A stretch of 49,425 nucleotides of DNA, from the NCBI GenBank assembly GCA_903895195.1, contig CAITSZ010000042.1:1-49425 (forward strand). Reading direction: 5' to 3'. Each line of letters opens with the position of its first letter. Position 1 is the first letter of the stretch. This DNA is from an uncultured Chlorobiaceae bacterium. GTDB taxonomy: Bacteria; Bacteroidota; Chlorobiia; Chlorobiales; Chlorobiaceae. Shown piece by piece: positions 6,774 through 17,164 of the stretch. The notes beneath the pieces were generated by a model that was not told where the DNA came from, made no database searches, and was given only the letters and a program-made list of their open reading frames with translations. Made by a program: the position numbers and the translations under genes.

Positions 6774-7685
6774 CCTCCCTATAGTAAGCAGCGCAGCACC
6801 GAAAACACCTGCGCTATCGCCAAGAAGTGGCCGCAGCAAAGGAATCCTAAGCTCACTGTTAAACAGATGCCGCTCAATAGCCTGCATAGCTTCTTTCGAA
6901 TAAAGCTGCTCAACCTGCCCGACACCGCCGCCAAGAATGCAGACATCAGGATCAAGGATATTGAGCACCTGAGCCAGCGCTTTGCCGAAATAAAAGAGCA
7001 GGCGCTCAATCGTTTCCGCTGCGGCAGCCTCAGTTCCTGCATCTGCCGAGATTTGCTCCAATGGAAGGAAGTGTCCGGTGAGTTTCTGATAAAACCGTTC
7101 AAGCGCAGGGCCGGAAATAACCGTTTCCACACAGCCCCGTCTGCCGCAATAGCAGGGTTCGCCGTCCGCGATAAGCTCATTATGCCCCCATTCGCCTGCA
7201 ATGCCGTGGGCTCCGTGCCGCACACGCCGGTGGCAGACGATCCCTCCGCCGACACCGGTTCCAAGAATAATACCGAAAGCGGTCTTTGACTGGTCGCGCA
7301 TGATTGACGCAGCTGCACCGAGCCGGGATTCGGCGAGGGCAAAGCAGTTTGCGTCATTTTCTATGATTACGCTTCTCTGGAGCACCGCTTCAAGATCGCC
7401 TTTGAAATCACGACCATTCAGGCTTACGGTATTGGAATTTTTCATGATACCCAAAGCTGTGTCATACCGGCCGGGGGTGCCGATGCCGATCACTTCGGGA
7501 GGCGCAATACCTGACTCCTCTGAAACCATGTCAAGCAGCTGGCTGATGCGATCAAGGATATGATGGTAGCCTCCCGAGGCCTCCGTAACAATCCGGCGGC
7601 GCAGGAGCGGCTGCATTGCGCGGTCAATCACAACCGCCTCGATTTTGGTGCCGCCAAGGTCTATTCCCCAGCGGGTGTCAGCCAT
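6762..7685 (-). CDS. ROK-family sugar kinase (glucokinase-like)
   Basis: This 307-residue protein starts with the ATP-binding GIDLGGTKIEAVVID. It has IIENDANCFALAE (catalytic Asp region), GTGVGGGIV, and the ROK zinc/substrate signature GEWGHNELI followed by CYCGRRGCVETVISG, with the conserved Cys cluster. The C-terminal phosphate motif is CILGGGVGQ. ROK proteins with this pattern phosphorylate glucose, N-acetylhexosamines or fructose; the exact sugar cannot be told. It overlaps the upstream PAP2 gene by 8 bp and is the last gene of the rpmH-rnpA-yidD-yidC-pap2 run. No helix-turn-helix domain is present, so it is a kinase rather than a repressor. Confidence 0.88.
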   Translation of the reverse strand: MADTRWGIDLGGTKIEAVVIDRAMQPLLRRRIVTEASGGYHHILDRISQLLDMVSEESGIAPPEVIGIGTPGRYDTALGIMKNSNTVSLNGRDFKGDLEAVLQRSVIIENDANCFALAESRLGAAASIMRDQSKTAFGIILGTGVGGGIVCHRRVRHGAHGIAGEWGHNELIADGEPCYCGRRGCVETVISGPALERFYQKLTGHFLPLEQISADAGTEAAAAETIERLLFYFGKALAQVLNILDPDVCILGGGVGQVEQLYSKEAMQAIERHLFNSELRIPLLRPLLGDSAGVFGAALLTIGRREE

Positions 7686-8280
7686 CGCTGCAGCTCTCCT
7701 GACGCATGAACCGGGGTTGGATAACGTTCTTCCAAAGCCAAGTAACCAGGAGATAGACTACGGTGGCGCTGAACACGCCGATCAACTGCCCTCCAAGAAC
7801 GTCTCCGGGGTAGTGAACGCCTACGTAGACCCTCGACAGCGCAACGGCGAGGGCGTAGAAAATCATGGTGATGGTGAATAGCTTTTCAACCATCTCGCCG
7901 CGGTGAAAGAATATCCAGGTTATGGAGGCAACAGCGGCGGAATTGGCGGCATGGGATGAGGCAAACGAATAACTTCTCGTCTGGTCGATAAGAAGCCTCA
8001 CGTGCTCAAGGGCAAAACAGGGACGGGTACGCTGGACAAGTGGTTTGAATATGCCGGATGCGGTAAAATCGGAGAGGCCGACGGCAAGAAGTGCAAAGCA
8101 GATAATTGCAAAACCCTCTTTTCCTCTTCTGACAGCGATAAACAGAGCCGCAAGTAAAAAAATATGTCCCGACAGCCTCTCCCTGGTGAGAAACACCATG
8201 AGATCATCGGCTGCCGGATGAACCAGATGAAGGTTCAGCAGCTGGAACAGCCATACATCAGCCTGCTCAATCAGCGCCAT
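7678..8280 (-). CDS. PAP2-family membrane phosphatase
   Basis: This 200-residue protein has about five to six hydrophobic segments and the three PAP2 motifs: KPLVQRTRP, SFASSHAAN, and SRVYVGVHYPGD with the catalytic His. Members dephosphorylate lipid phosphates such as undecaprenyl diphosphate or phosphatidate at the outer face of the inner membrane. It sits 9 bp downstream of yidC and overlaps the ROK gene. The substrate is not determined by sequence; an undecaprenyl-PP phosphatase role is plausible only. Confidence 0.87.
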   Translation of the reverse strand: MALIEQADVWLFQLLNLHLVHPAADDLMVFLTRERLSGHIFLLAALFIAVRRGKEGFAIICFALLAVGLSDFTASGIFKPLVQRTRPCFALEHVRLLIDQTRSYSFASSHAANSAAVASITWIFFHRGEMVEKLFTITMIFYALAVALSRVYVGVHYPGDVLGGQLIGVFSATVVYLLVTWLWKNVIQPRFMRQESCSDG

Positions 8281-8289
8281 AATTATAAG

Positions 8290-10026
8290 TTACTTTTTAG
8301 CTCCCCCTTTTTTCTGTTTCGAGGATGAGCTCGAAGAGATCCCGAGGTTGACTTTCGGCAGATCGTCGGCCGTTGTGGTTTTATTGATATAAAACTGCTG
8401 GGCGACACTGAAAACGTTGAACATCAGATAGTAAAGACCAAGACCTGCAGGCATGTTGTTGAAAAACAGCAGCATCATGGCAGGGAAAATGTAGATCATT
8501 GCCTTCATCTGATCATTGCTCTGTGTCGTAGGTGTGATTTTCTGCTGCACAAATACGGTCACGGCCATCAGAATCGGAAACACTGCAATGTGGTCACCAT
8601 ACATGGGGACGCTGAAACCGAAATCAAGAATAGAATCAGGTATTGACAGATCCTTTACCCATAGCAGGCCTTGCTGACGGAGCTGAATTGACGAACGGAA
8701 CACATAAAACATCGCATAGAGCAGCGGCATCTGCAGCAGCACAGGGAGGCAGCCTCCAAGAGGGTTCACGCCCGCTTCCTTGTAAATCCTGCCCAGCTCA
8801 CTCTGCAGTTTAGCTGGATTGTCCTTGTATTTCTCCTGAAGCTCCTTGAGGGCTGGCTGCAGGGCCGACATTTTTTTCATTGACTTCGTCGAAGCGATGG
8901 AAAGCGGATAGGTTACCAGCTTGATCAGCAGCGCAAAGATGATAATGATAATGCCGTAATTGCTGATAAAGGTATTGAGCCAGCTGAAAACCGGTAAAAT
9001 GATATACTCGGCAAACGGCCTTGTAAGCCAATCCCAGCCGAAATCCATGATCTTTTCAAGACCAACGTTCTGGGCCTTGACAATGTTGTAATCAAGAGGC
9101 CCGAAATAGAGAGAGAAGCGGTTATCGACAACGCTGCCGGTCGAGGGGACTCCCATTTTGAGAGCTGCTATGTAATCTGTAAAATTATTTGCCTTTCTTT
9201 TTCCGTCAAGAAAAATCCCTTCAGTGCGGCCTTGAGGAATCAGCGCAGCCACAAAATACTTATTCCGGACTGCAACCCATTTTCCCTCTCCAGACTGTTC
9301 TTCGCGATAGGCCTGATTCTCCTTGCTTGCAGCCAGTTTAACGACGCTGCCGCCAAGGTATGCTGCGGCAATGGCACTCTGGGACTCATCTGCATGGTCT
9401 TTTTCCGAATAATTAAGCCCTCCGTCCCACTGCAACTGATACTCGTTGCCGGCAAGGGCATTTCCAAATCCGGTCAACTTGACATCATAACCAACCTTAT
9501 AGCTGTTGCCTCCGAAGATATAGCTGATATCAATAGCCTGCTGGGGAGCGACATCCAGGTGATAGCGCACGGCATAGCTCTCCTTGCCGGTGACGGTATG
9601 AAGGGTATCCAGGGTGACGCTGCTGAAATAAAGGTCACGCGTATCGATTTTTTTACCTTCCCTGGTCAGAAAAAGCAGCGAAAGTGCACCGTTTTTGTCA
9701 TTGCTGACAAGGTTAAACTGTTTGTGGTTGCTGTCAAGATGCTTTTTCAGCACCAGTGACTTCAAGGTTGCGCCTTTTGTAGAGAGTGTAGCACGAAAAA
9801 CGTCATTGTCGACCGTAATCAGCTGCTCTTTACCGCCGGCTGCTGAAGCAAAAACACCTAAATTTTCTGGAGCAGGAGCCTGAGCCGCCAGCACCTGAGG
9901 CTCTACCTTTTCCGTTTTGACCGCAGTTATCTGCTTTACCAGCTTTTTCTCAGGCGTCATAAACTGAAGCCAGACAATCATGATCAAGCCGATAAGCGCA
10001 AGACCGGTTACTGAATTTCTATCCAT
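8290..10026 (-). CDS. yidC: Membrane protein insertase YidC
   Basis: This 578-residue protein starts with a transmembrane anchor ([14 protein letters not shown]). A large periplasmic domain follows (about residues 60-340), then the conserved insertase core with [40 protein letters not shown] and the last segments ending in [21 protein letters not shown]. It ends in a Lys/Ser-rich tail that can contact ribosomes. YidC inserts membrane proteins alone or with SecYEG-SecDF; secDF are also in this window. Gene order rpmH-rnpA-yidD-yidC is the common bacterial one. Confidence 0.97.
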   Translation of the reverse strand: MDRNSVTGLALIGLIMIVWLQFMTPEKKLVKQITAVKTEKVEPQVLAAQAPAPENLGVFASAAGGKEQLITVDNDVFRATLSTKGATLKSLVLKKHLDSNHKQFNLVSNDKNGALSLLFLTREGKKIDTRDLYFSSVTLDTLHTVTGKESYAVRYHLDVAPQQAIDISYIFGGNSYKVGYDVKLTGFGNALAGNEYQLQWDGGLNYSEKDHADESQSAIAAAYLGGSVVKLAASKENQAYREEQSGEGKWVAVRNKYFVAALIPQGRTEGIFLDGKRKANNFTDYIAALKMGVPSTGSVVDNRFSLYFGPLDYNIVKAQNVGLEKIMDFGWDWLTRPFAEYIILPVFSWLNTFISNYGIIIIIFALLIKLVTYPLSIASTKSMKKMSALQPALKELQEKYKDNPAKLQSELGRIYKEAGVNPLGGCLPVLLQMPLLYAMFYVFRSSIQLRQQGLLWVKDLSIPDSILDFGFSVPMYGDHIAVFPILMAVTVFVQQKITPTTQSNDQMKAMIYIFPAMMLLFFNNMPAGLGLYYLMFNVFSVAQQFYINKTTTADDLPKVNLGISSSSSSKQKKGGAKK

Positions 10027-10050
10027 TACCTCACACTTTTTATTTTAAAA

Positions 10051-10299
10051 CTATGAAACTCTTTTTTTGTTTACAGGCACCGGATCGAACCCTCCCCTGG
10101 TAAAGGGATTACATCGCAGAATGCGCCAGACTGTCAACCAGGATGCATAAAAAAAGTTATGCTGCCGAAAAGCTTCAAGAGCATAACTGGAACAGGTGGG
10201 ATAATATCTGCAGGACGGACCAAGCAAAGGAGAAAGAAACGACTGATAAAATTTTATCAGCATAATCGGAACCTGATTAAAAAACATCCAGCTACTCAT
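10051..10299 (-). CDS. yidD: Membrane protein insertion efficiency factor YidD
   Basis: This 82-residue protein has the full YidD core: [46 protein letters not shown]. The internal Met at residue 12 is an alternative start closer to the usual length. It lies between rnpA and yidC as in most bacteria. YidD aids YidC-dependent insertion; the conserved cysteines are present. Confidence 0.95.
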   Translation of the reverse strand: MSSWMFFNQVPIMLIKFYQSFLSPLLGPSCRYYPTCSSYALEAFRQHNFFYASWLTVWRILRCNPFTRGGFDPVPVNKKRVS

Positions 10300-10387
10300 G
10301 CTCTCTTATCATTTGTCAAGTAAAAAAACATCTTCCGTCACATTCAGCTTCGGCAGCTCAATCAATGCCCGACTTTATCACAACCGC

Positions 10388-10819
10388 TCATGAAAGGGAC
10401 ATATTATGCAACAACCTGCTGATTTCCTCTCTGAATGCGTCAAGATTTGGAAAAGTTTTTTTTCTGCCGGTGTAAAGAAAAGCAATACAAAGCTGCCCGG
10501 GAGCACTGCCTTCATGCTGAACACCCGCCCCAGGCACCACAATCGATTTTTCCAGCCTGTAGGCTTCTCTCATCATTCTTTTTACCCTGTTGCGCTGAAC
10601 TGAAGAGGGGACTGTTTTTTTGCTCACAGCAAAAAGAATAGACGGAATCCCTGTAACGCAATTGTTCTCAGGATTGAGAGAGGCATATATCATTTTCAAA
10701 AAATCGCCTTTCAAACTTCGTCCTCTCTTGAAGAGGAGTGAAATCAGTAGTTTTTTCCTCAAAATCTCATGCTTACGCAGAGAATGGACGTGTAACTTAT
10801 TCAAAACGTGAAGGAGCAA
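10388..10819 (-). CDS. rnpA: Ribonuclease P protein component
   Basis: This 143-residue basic protein carries the RnpA signature RNRVKRMMREAYR and the N-terminal region RKHEILRKK through LLFKRGRSLKGDFL. It helps the RNase P RNA cut tRNA leaders. A Gly/Glu-rich stretch (VPGAGVQHEGSAPGQ) forms a small insertion before the last strand. It lies just downstream of rpmH, the usual linkage. Confidence 0.95.
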   Translation of the reverse strand: MLLHVLNKLHVHSLRKHEILRKKLLISLLFKRGRSLKGDFLKMIYASLNPENNCVTGIPSILFAVSKKTVPSSVQRNRVKRMMREAYRLEKSIVVPGAGVQHEGSAPGQLCIAFLYTGRKKTFPNLDAFREEISRLLHNMSLS

Positions 10820-10863
10820 TTTTTTTCATGAGTCAACCCCGAAAGGGTCGACGCCGAGATCAC

Positions 10864-11025
10864 TTACTGTCCTGCTGTACCCATAGAACTGCTTACGGAA
10901 AGAGAGTGACGGCCTTTGGCTCTTCTTGCGGACAGAACTCTGCGGCCATTCTTGGTCGCCATTCTCTGTCTGAAACCATGCTTGTTTCTTCTTTTTCTAT
11001 TCCGAGGCTGAAAGGTTCTTTTCAT
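10864..11025 (-). CDS. rpmH: 50S ribosomal protein L34
   Basis: The minus-strand frame from the ATG at 11025 encodes 53 residues: [19 protein letters not shown], then [19 protein letters not shown], and HSLSV. This is the L34 signature with a short extra tail (SSSMGTAGQ). It is the first gene of the leftward operon facing away from dnaA. Confidence 0.96.
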   Translation of the reverse strand: MKRTFQPRNRKRRNKHGFRQRMATKNGRRVLSARRAKGRHSLSVSSSMGTAGQ

Positions 11026-11491
11026 CGCTTATAGCTCCAAACTTATTAATAATTCATAATACAGGGCGCGTAATTTAGCATAATGAACGCTCATTAACAA
11101 ATTCATCCATCACAACACGACCATTAACGGCAAAATAAGTGCCAGATTTCGTCAATAAAAGAGATCGGGTGTTGTATAAAATTTACGTACCAGCTTAAGT
11201 TATCAACAATGTTGACAATTTGTGGATAAAATAATTCAACCGACTGCGGCACCCCGAAAACCTTGAGAACAGAACAATTAACACATGTTGATTACTTTTT
11301 TGTCGGCATGCCCTAATTTCAACTAAAACAACATCTTATCATGTTGAGAACTTTGGCCGGACCGACCCCTCTATATGGAAGGATTTTCGTAAACGAAATT
11401 GTTTTTTGTCCACTTAAAAGACTAACTTGTGAACAGTAAATGTTGATGGTTCAGACAATTCCGGCCCGTACCGCTCAAATCCCTTTCTTTT
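11026..11491. other. Intergenic region rpmH-dnaA, probable part of oriC
   Basis: This gene-free, AT-rich stretch lies between divergent rpmH and dnaA. It holds one exact DnaA box on the minus strand (TGTGGATAA, 11221-11229, complement of TTATCCACA), a near box TTATCAACA at 11200-11208, and a weaker one at 11286-11294 (TGTTGATTA). The promoters for rpmH and dnaA must also lie here. Position and content fit a replication origin. Confidence 0.65.
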
Positions 11492-12967
11492 ATGCTCGAA
11501 GTTACGTCAAAAGCGTTTCCGGATTTTCCGCAAACAAACACACAGAAAGGGGGCCTGGTAGAACAGCAAGTCTGGGATGCATGTCTTAACGCTATCAGGG
11601 AAAAAATTAATCCTCTTGCATTTAAAACCTGGTTTTTCCCAATTCGACCGCTCAGCTTTGCCGGCACAGAACTGACTATTGAAGTTCCGAGTCAGTTTTT
11701 TTACGAGTGGATCGAAGAAAACTACTCCTCTTTTTTAAAACAGGCTCTTAAAGATGTGATCGGCCCCGAGGCAAGACTGATGTATTCGATAGTCATGGAT
11801 AAATCGCAGGGGCAGCCGGTAACTATAGAGCTGCCGCACCAGAACAGCATGAACGCTGATTTTATAGCATCAAGCAATGCGGCGGTCGTGCGCACACGGA
11901 ATAGTGAAGAATTTGAGCGCAATCTTGCCCGTTTTGAGACCCACCTGAATACAAAGTATACCTTCGACACACTTATAAGAGGCGACTGTAACTCGCTGGC
12001 ATTTGCTGCTTCTAAATCAGTTGCGCAAAGTCCCGGCCAGAATGCTTTCAACCCGCTTGTTATATACGGCGGCGTGGGACTCGGGAAAACCCACATGATG
12101 CAGGCTGTCGGCAACAGTGTCAGGGAAAACCGGCTTTCTGAACGAGTGCTCTATGTGTCGAGTGAAAAATTTGCCATAGATTTTGTCAATGCCATCCAGA
12201 ACGGCAAAATCCAGGAATTTTCCTCATTCTATCGCTCAATTGACGTCCTGATCATTGACGATATCCAGTTTTTTTCGGGCAAGGAAAAAACGCAGGAGGA
12301 AATTTTTCATATTTTCAACACCCTGCATCAGTCCAACAAACAGATTATCCTATCGGCTGACAGACCTATAAAAGATATCAAGGGAATTGAAGATCGGTTG
12401 ATATCACGATTCAACTGGGGACTCTCGGCAGATATCCAGCCACCGGACTACGAAACGCGCAAAGCTATTATTCTCAGCAAACTCCATCAGAGCGGCGTCA
12501 ATCTTGATGAAGCTGTTATCGAATTTATAGCTACCAATATTACAGAGAACGTTCGTGAACTTGAAGGGTGCATAGTCAAACTTCTTGCCGCCCAGTCTCT
12601 CGACAACCGGGAAATCGATCTTCAGTTTACTAAATCGACCCTGAAAGATATTATCCGTCATACCACCAAACGTCTGACACTCGATACTATTGAAAAAGCG
12701 GTCTGCGCTTACTTCTCCATCACCGCGAACGACCTTAAGGGAAAATCAAAGAAAAAAGAAATAGCGGTCGGCCGGCAGATGGCTATGTATCTGGCAAAAC
12801 ACCTCACTGAATCATCATTGAAAACCATCGGTCTTCATTTTGGCGGAAGAGATCACTCCACCGTCATCCATGCCGTGAACACTATTACCAAACGGGTGGA
12901 GACAATCACTGAGGAGCGGAAAAAAATTGAAGAAATCAAAAAGAGAATTGAGATAAGCTCCATGTAA
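11492..12967 (+). CDS. dnaA: Chromosomal replication initiator DnaA
   Basis: This 491-residue protein has domain I near [20 protein letters not shown], a linker, then the AAA+ core starting at [15 protein letters not shown]. It has Walker [12 protein letters not shown], Walker [15 protein letters not shown], and the domain IV DNA-binding signature [14 protein letters not shown]. The ATG at 11492 has no clear Shine-Dalgarno, and the first 18 codons are weakly supported. An AGAAAGGGGG stretch lies inside them but no standard start codon follows at good spacing. DnaA-box-like sites flank the gene on both sides, consistent with autoregulation. Confidence 0.98.
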   Translation: MLEVTSKAFPDFPQTNTQKGGLVEQQVWDACLNAIREKINPLAFKTWFFPIRPLSFAGTELTIEVPSQFFYEWIEENYSSFLKQALKDVIGPEARLMYSIVMDKSQGQPVTIELPHQNSMNADFIASSNAAVVRTRNSEEFERNLARFETHLNTKYTFDTLIRGDCNSLAFAASKSVAQSPGQNAFNPLVIYGGVGLGKTHMMQAVGNSVRENRLSERVLYVSSEKFAIDFVNAIQNGKIQEFSSFYRSIDVLIIDDIQFFSGKEKTQEEIFHIFNTLHQSNKQIILSADRPIKDIKGIEDRLISRFNWGLSADIQPPDYETRKAIILSKLHQSGVNLDEAVIEFIATNITENVRELEGCIVKLLAAQSLDNREIDLQFTKSTLKDIIRHTTKRLTLDTIEKAVCAYFSITANDLKGKSKKKEIAVGRQMAMYLAKHLTESSLKTIGLHFGGRDHSTVIHAVNTITKRVETITEERKKIEEIKKRIEISSM

Positions 12968-13009
12968 TGAGGGATGTGTACAAGTTGTTGGCGGAGTGTG
13001 TGTTACTTC

Positions 13010-13193
13010 TTGATAACTTATGAGTTATCAACACTGTTTATTTGAAATGAAATGCATCCACAATGCTTACACATTCCTTCATCACCCGGACATACAAGTT
13101 GTTAACACTTTTGCCATACCGGAAAATTTTTATAACATGTTTATTTACAGGTAAATAGAAATTTTTCACCATAGGTTATCCAGATATCAACAC
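13010..13193. other. DnaA-box-like cluster between dnaA and dnaN
   Basis: TTGATAACT (13010-13018) and AGTTATCAA (13023-13031) form a perfect 9-bp inverted repeat with a 4-base centre. The right arm runs into a TTATCAACA box (13025-13033). Further sites are TTATCCAGA (13177-13185) and ATATCAACA (13185-13193). The 280-bp gap is AT-rich with many TTGTTAACA-like words. It may be a second half of oriC or the dnaN control region. Confidence 0.5.
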
Positions 13194-13247
13194 AGTCAAC
13201 AACAACAACAATTCTCTATAAATATTAAATAGTAAAAGTTGGAGCAG

Positions 13248-14372
13248 ATGAAATTAACCTCCTCAATCCGTCAACTCCAGGATGCCGTAAGTAAGGTCGC
13301 ACAGGCAATCCCGGCAAAAGCCATTGATGCGCGTTTTGAAAATGTCCATTTATCCATTGAGTCAGGGTCATTGACGCTCTTTGCCACCGATGGAGAACTT
13401 TCCATCACTGCAAAAAGTGAAGTTGAAACAACTGATAATGGAAATATTGGCATTAAAGCCAGAACTTTGCAGGATTTTCTAAGAAGTATGTATGATACCT
13501 CTGTTTCGTTTGTCATTGAACGACAGGAAATAAGCGATCATGGTACTGTGCATATAACAACAGACAAAGGCAGATACAAAATCCCCTGTCAGTTTGAGAG
13601 CAAGCCTGAAAAACATGAGAAGAGCTACGATATTTCTCTGGAACTCCCCACAGAGGAACTGCTTGATCTTATTCAGAAAACTCTTTTCGCCTGCAGTGTC
13701 GACGGTATGCGACCTGCAATGATGGGTGTGTTGTTTGAATTGCAGGGAACTGTTCTTACTGCTGTTGCAACTGACGGCCATCGGTTGGTAAGGTGCAGAA
13801 AAAATTCGACGACAGATATCTCTGAAAAGCAGAAATTTGTTGTCCCTGCCCGTGTTCTCTCCATCTTGCAGAAACTTGTACAGAACGACTCTGTTACCAT
13901 GTGCATTGATGCTGATAGACGGTTTGTGCGTTTCGTAAGCGGACAGATTGTTCTCGATGCGGCTCTCATTGTTGAACCATATCCGAATTATGATGCGGTT
14001 ATTCCGGTTGAACATGATAAACATCTCATTATTGATCGCTCTTTAATTTATGATTCAGTGAGGCGTGTCGGTCGGTTTTCGAGTATCGGCGACATAAAAA
14101 TGGTTATTGAAGGTCAGCTTCTGAAAGTAATGGCTGAAAATACCAATGAAGGTGAAGCTGCACAGGAAGAGTTGCCATGCAATTACACTGGTGAAGATAT
14201 TACTATCGGTTTTAATTCAAGATTTATCGAAGCAGCGCTTGCACATCTTGACGACAGTGACATACGTATCGAGCTCAAAAGTCCAACGACAGCAGTTATT
14301 TTCAAGCCGCATAAGGAAGTGGATGACGATAAATTGATCATCCTGGTTATGCCTGTCAGAATAAACAGTTGA
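13248..14372 (+). CDS. dnaN: DNA polymerase III beta subunit (sliding clamp)
   Basis: This protein is 374 residues from the ATG at 13248. That start is chosen over an in-frame TTG at 13239 because GGAG (13241-13244) then sits just upstream as a ribosome site and the protein begins with the normal [14 protein letters not shown]. Clamp features include the [20 protein letters not shown] and [10 protein letters not shown] motifs and the C-terminal hydrophobic pocket end LVMPVRINS. It forms the ring that tethers polymerase III. It is followed 16 bp later by recF. Confidence 0.98.
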   Translation: MKLTSSIRQLQDAVSKVAQAIPAKAIDARFENVHLSIESGSLTLFATDGELSITAKSEVETTDNGNIGIKARTLQDFLRSMYDTSVSFVIERQEISDHGTVHITTDKGRYKIPCQFESKPEKHEKSYDISLELPTEELLDLIQKTLFACSVDGMRPAMMGVLFELQGTVLTAVATDGHRLVRCRKNSTTDISEKQKFVVPARVLSILQKLVQNDSVTMCIDADRRFVRFVSGQIVLDAALIVEPYPNYDAVIPVEHDKHLIIDRSLIYDSVRRVGRFSSIGDIKMVIEGQLLKVMAENTNEGEAAQEELPCNYTGEDITIGFNSRFIEAALAHLDDSDIRIELKSPTTAVIFKPHKEVDDDKLIILVMPVRINS

Positions 14373-14388
14373 TGAGTGGGGATAATTA

Positions 14389-15498
14389 TTGAGACTGCAG
14401 CGTATAACCTATGAAAATTTCAGAAACCACCGGTTCCTGAGTTTTGAGCCATGCCCGGGAATCACTCTCCTGTATGGCTCAAATGGATCGGGTAAGACCT
14501 CTGTGGTTGAGGGTATTCATTTCTGTGCGCTTACAAAAGGTTTTGTCAGCGCTTCAGATAGTGAATGTCTTATGTTTTCGCAGGATTATTTTTTATTGAA
14601 CGCTCTTTTCAATGATGAGAGTAAAAGTGATATAAATGTAAAAATAACTTGTACGAAAGAAAAAGAAAAGCAGATTATCGTCAATAACAGTGAGATAAAA
14701 CCCTTTTCACGTCATATCGGGCGGGTTCCCTGCATTACATTTTCACCCCAGGAGATTGTTATTGTCAATGGTGCTCCTGCCGAACGCAGGCGGTTTATCG
14801 ATAACGCTCTCAGTCAGACCGATCGCCGGTACCTTGATGACCTCTTAGCCTACCGGAGGGTACTGCAACAGCGCAATGCCATGCTTGCGCAATTGTATGA
14901 ACAGCATAGATCATATAATGATATGCTCTCATTATGGACGGAGCAGCTCGCAAAGCTTGCCTCATCGATCGTCCATGCCAGACTTAAATTTGCTGCTCTT
15001 TTTTTATACCACTTCAAGGAGCTTTACTCACAGTTATCGGTCGATGAAAATCCTGCTATACTCTACCGTTGTTCTTTAGGCAGCATTAGTGCCGATACAA
15101 CGCAGGAAGAGCTTTATTCGCTTTATATTGCAAAGTTTAAAGAGGTAGAAAAACAGGAGATTCTGCGTACTCAAACCATTCTTGGGCCGCATCGGGATGA
15201 TCTTGTTTTTTTGCTGAATGACAAGGAGATTAAAAAATATGCTTCCCAGGGTCAAATGAGAACATTTCTCATCTGCCTCAAGCTCTCCCAACACCGCTTT
15301 TTTTCTGAAATCCTTGGAGAAAAACCTCTCTGTCTTCTTGATGATGTTTTCAGCGAGCTTGATTCCCGCAGGACAGCTGATATTTTAAGCATTCTTGAAA
15401 CCTGCGGACAGACAATCATTACCTCTACTGAAATAAAGGAACAGTCAAACATCCATGCTCTCTCAATAGAGACTCTGAAAACAAACAGTCCGAAATAA
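14389..15498 (+). CDS. recF: DNA replication and repair protein RecF
   Basis: This 369-residue SMC-like ATPase starts at TTG (14389) after a GAGTGGGG ribosome site. It begins RLQRITYENFRNH, then Walker A LLYGSNGSGKTSVVEGI. The ABC signature is near YASQGQMRTFLICLKLSQ and Walker B is CLLDDVFSELD. RecF loads RecA at single-strand gaps. It is in the standard dnaA-dnaN-recF order and runs into the DciA-like gene after two bases. Confidence 0.97.
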   Translation: MRLQRITYENFRNHRFLSFEPCPGITLLYGSNGSGKTSVVEGIHFCALTKGFVSASDSECLMFSQDYFLLNALFNDESKSDINVKITCTKEKEKQIIVNNSEIKPFSRHIGRVPCITFSPQEIVIVNGAPAERRRFIDNALSQTDRRYLDDLLAYRRVLQQRNAMLAQLYEQHRSYNDMLSLWTEQLAKLASSIVHARLKFAALFLYHFKELYSQLSVDENPAILYRCSLGSISADTTQEELYSLYIAKFKEVEKQEILRTQTILGPHRDDLVFLLNDKEIKKYASQGQMRTFLICLKLSQHRFFSEILGEKPLCLLDDVFSELDSRRTADILSILETCGQTIITSTEIKEQSNIHALSIETLKTNSPK

Positions 15499-15500
15499 TT

Positions 15501-15794
15501 GTGGCAAGAACCCGCGATCCTAAAAAAATATCTTCACTTCTGGGCGATATGTGCCACACGCTGGGGTTTGAAGAGGCTTACCAGCAGTATAAGACGCTGC
15601 AGATATGGGGTAGTGTGGTAGGAGAGTCTATTGCGGATGCAACTGTTATTGAGCGATTTACCAATGGTCAGTTGTTCATCAAGGTCAAAAATCCCTCATG
15701 GAGAATGGAGCTCAATTACCGTAAAAAAGATATCATCGCCAGACTTAATGAGGCTCTGAAGAGTGCTATGGTGAATGAAATAATCTTCAAATAA
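15501..15794 (+). CDS. DUF721 protein, DciA-like helicase loader
   Basis: This 97-residue protein starts at GTG, two bases after recF. The core is the DUF721 fold: TLQIWGSVVGESIADATVIE, then NGQLFIKVKNPSWRMELNYR. DUF721/DciA proteins assist loading of the replicative helicase DnaB in bacteria without DnaC or DnaI. Location after recF near the origin supports this role. It ends just before a strong hairpin. Confidence 0.85.
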   Translation: MARTRDPKKISSLLGDMCHTLGFEEAYQQYKTLQIWGSVVGESIADATVIERFTNGQLFIKVKNPSWRMELNYRKKDIIARLNEALKSAMVNEIIFK

Positions 15795-15796
15795 AA

Positions 15797-15826
15797 AAAG
15801 CCGTGATAGCTTACCATCACGGCTTT
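15797..15826. terminator. Bidirectional terminator between dciA-like and fprA
   Basis: AAAGCCGTGAT (15797-15807) and ATCACGGCTTT (15816-15826) form an 11-bp stem with an 8-base loop. It is preceded by seven A, which give U on the minus strand. It separates convergent genes. Confidence 0.85.
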
Positions 15827-15846
15827 CAAGAATTTATTTCCGTTGT

Positions 15847-17070
15847 TCAGAGATCACAGCTGAGCTGATACCTTTCAATCATTTTGTCAGCAAAGGCCTT
15901 TCCGAACGCGTTGCACTCGGCAAACTCCTCTTCATGAGGTTTGAACTTTATTCTGACGCTCTGATCAAAAACCTTCAGCTTCAGCATTGTAAAATTAGTC
16001 TCTATCATCTTTACAGCCTCACCGCTCCATCCGTAGGAGCCGAATGCCGCACCAAGCTTTCCCTTGTCGCGAATAGGATTGATAGCTGCAAAAAGCTGGT
16101 AGATCTGAGGCAGAATATTCTGGTTTATTGTAGGTGAGCCGACAATAATGCCTGAACAGTGTGCAAGTTTATCCTCCAGCGTCAGAAAGGGAACAGTTTC
16201 AATATCGCAGATATCAATATTGAAGTCACACGACTGCCGCAGTCCGTCAGCTATCTTTTCAGCGAGCAATGCTGTGTTTTCATATGCCGAAACGTAAGCT
16301 ATCAGGATATTTTTATCCTGAGGAAGGGCAATGGCTGTTGTGGCAAGGGTAAAGGAAAGATCAACATATTTTTTCCACTGAGTTCTCAGAATCGGACCAT
16401 GGCCAGGGCAGATAATCTTGATGTCAAGATCTTTTATTTTTTCAATTGCCTGCAGCATATACTTGCTGAACGGCCTCAGAATGGAATCAAAGTAGTAGGT
16501 GAAAGCATCGTCAAAATTGCCGACAGTATCGTCAAACATCTCTTCCTGACAGAAATGTGATCCAAACGAGTCGCAAGTAAAGAGAATGCGGTCTTCCTCA
16601 AGCCAGGTATAGATAGTGTCAGGCCAGTGTAGGTTCGGTGCAAGAATAAAATGAAGGGTTTTATTGCCGAGGCTGAGCGTATCGCCTGTTTTGACGACCA
16701 GTGACTTGAAGTCGTGTCCCGTCTGATCCCGAAGAAATTTTATGGCGTTCCCACTGCCGACCACAGTGGCGTTTGGCGCTATGGCAAGCAGATTCTTCAT
16801 ATTCCCTGAATGATCGGGCTCCGTATGGTCGACAATGATGTACTCCAGGTCGGCAGGATTGACAACCTGTCTGATTTTAGCAAGGTAGGAAGGCCAGAAC
16901 TTCTCTTTTGTTGTCTCTATAATGGCCTTTTTTTCGGCATTGATGAAATAGGAGTTGTAGGTGGTGCCATATTTGGTTTCCATCACTATATCAAAGGTGA
17001 TGAGGCCAGGATCCAGAACACCTATCCAGCTGACATCGCTCGTAATGGGAAGTACTTTATTATCTGACAT
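15847..17070 (-). CDS. fprA: Flavodiiron protein (rubredoxin:O2/NO oxidoreductase type)
   Basis: This 407-residue protein has an N-terminal metallo-beta-lactamase-like diiron domain with the HxExDH motif as His82, Glu84, Asp86, His87. Further ligands lie near [17 protein letters not shown] and CPGHGP. The C-terminal flavodoxin domain starts at [13 protein letters not shown] and includes [12 protein letters not shown] and the [16 protein letters not shown] loop. These enzymes reduce oxygen or nitric oxide to protect anaerobes. No rubredoxin domain is fused, so an external rubredoxin is the likely donor. It is alone between a terminator and the polB gene. Confidence 0.93.
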   Translation of the reverse strand: MSDNKVLPITSDVSWIGVLDPGLITFDIVMETKYGTTYNSYFINAEKKAIIETTKEKFWPSYLAKIRQVVNPADLEYIIVDHTEPDHSGNMKNLLAIAPNATVVGSGNAIKFLRDQTGHDFKSLVVKTGDTLSLGNKTLHFILAPNLHWPDTIYTWLEEDRILFTCDSFGSHFCQEEMFDDTVGNFDDAFTYYFDSILRPFSKYMLQAIEKIKDLDIKIICPGHGPILRTQWKKYVDLSFTLATTAIALPQDKNILIAYVSAYENTALLAEKIADGLRQSCDFNIDICDIETVPFLTLEDKLAHCSGIIVGSPTINQNILPQIYQLFAAINPIRDKGKLGAAFGSYGWSGEAVKMIETNFTMLKLKVFDQSVRIKFKPHEEEFAECNAFGKAFADKMIERYQLSCDL

Positions 17071-17164
17071 ATTTATTTATTGTGCTTGATGTTATAAGAA
17101 TAGTACCGAAATATCTTTCACAGGTTCCTTGCAGCAGGCGCAAGATATAAACATAACAATCATG

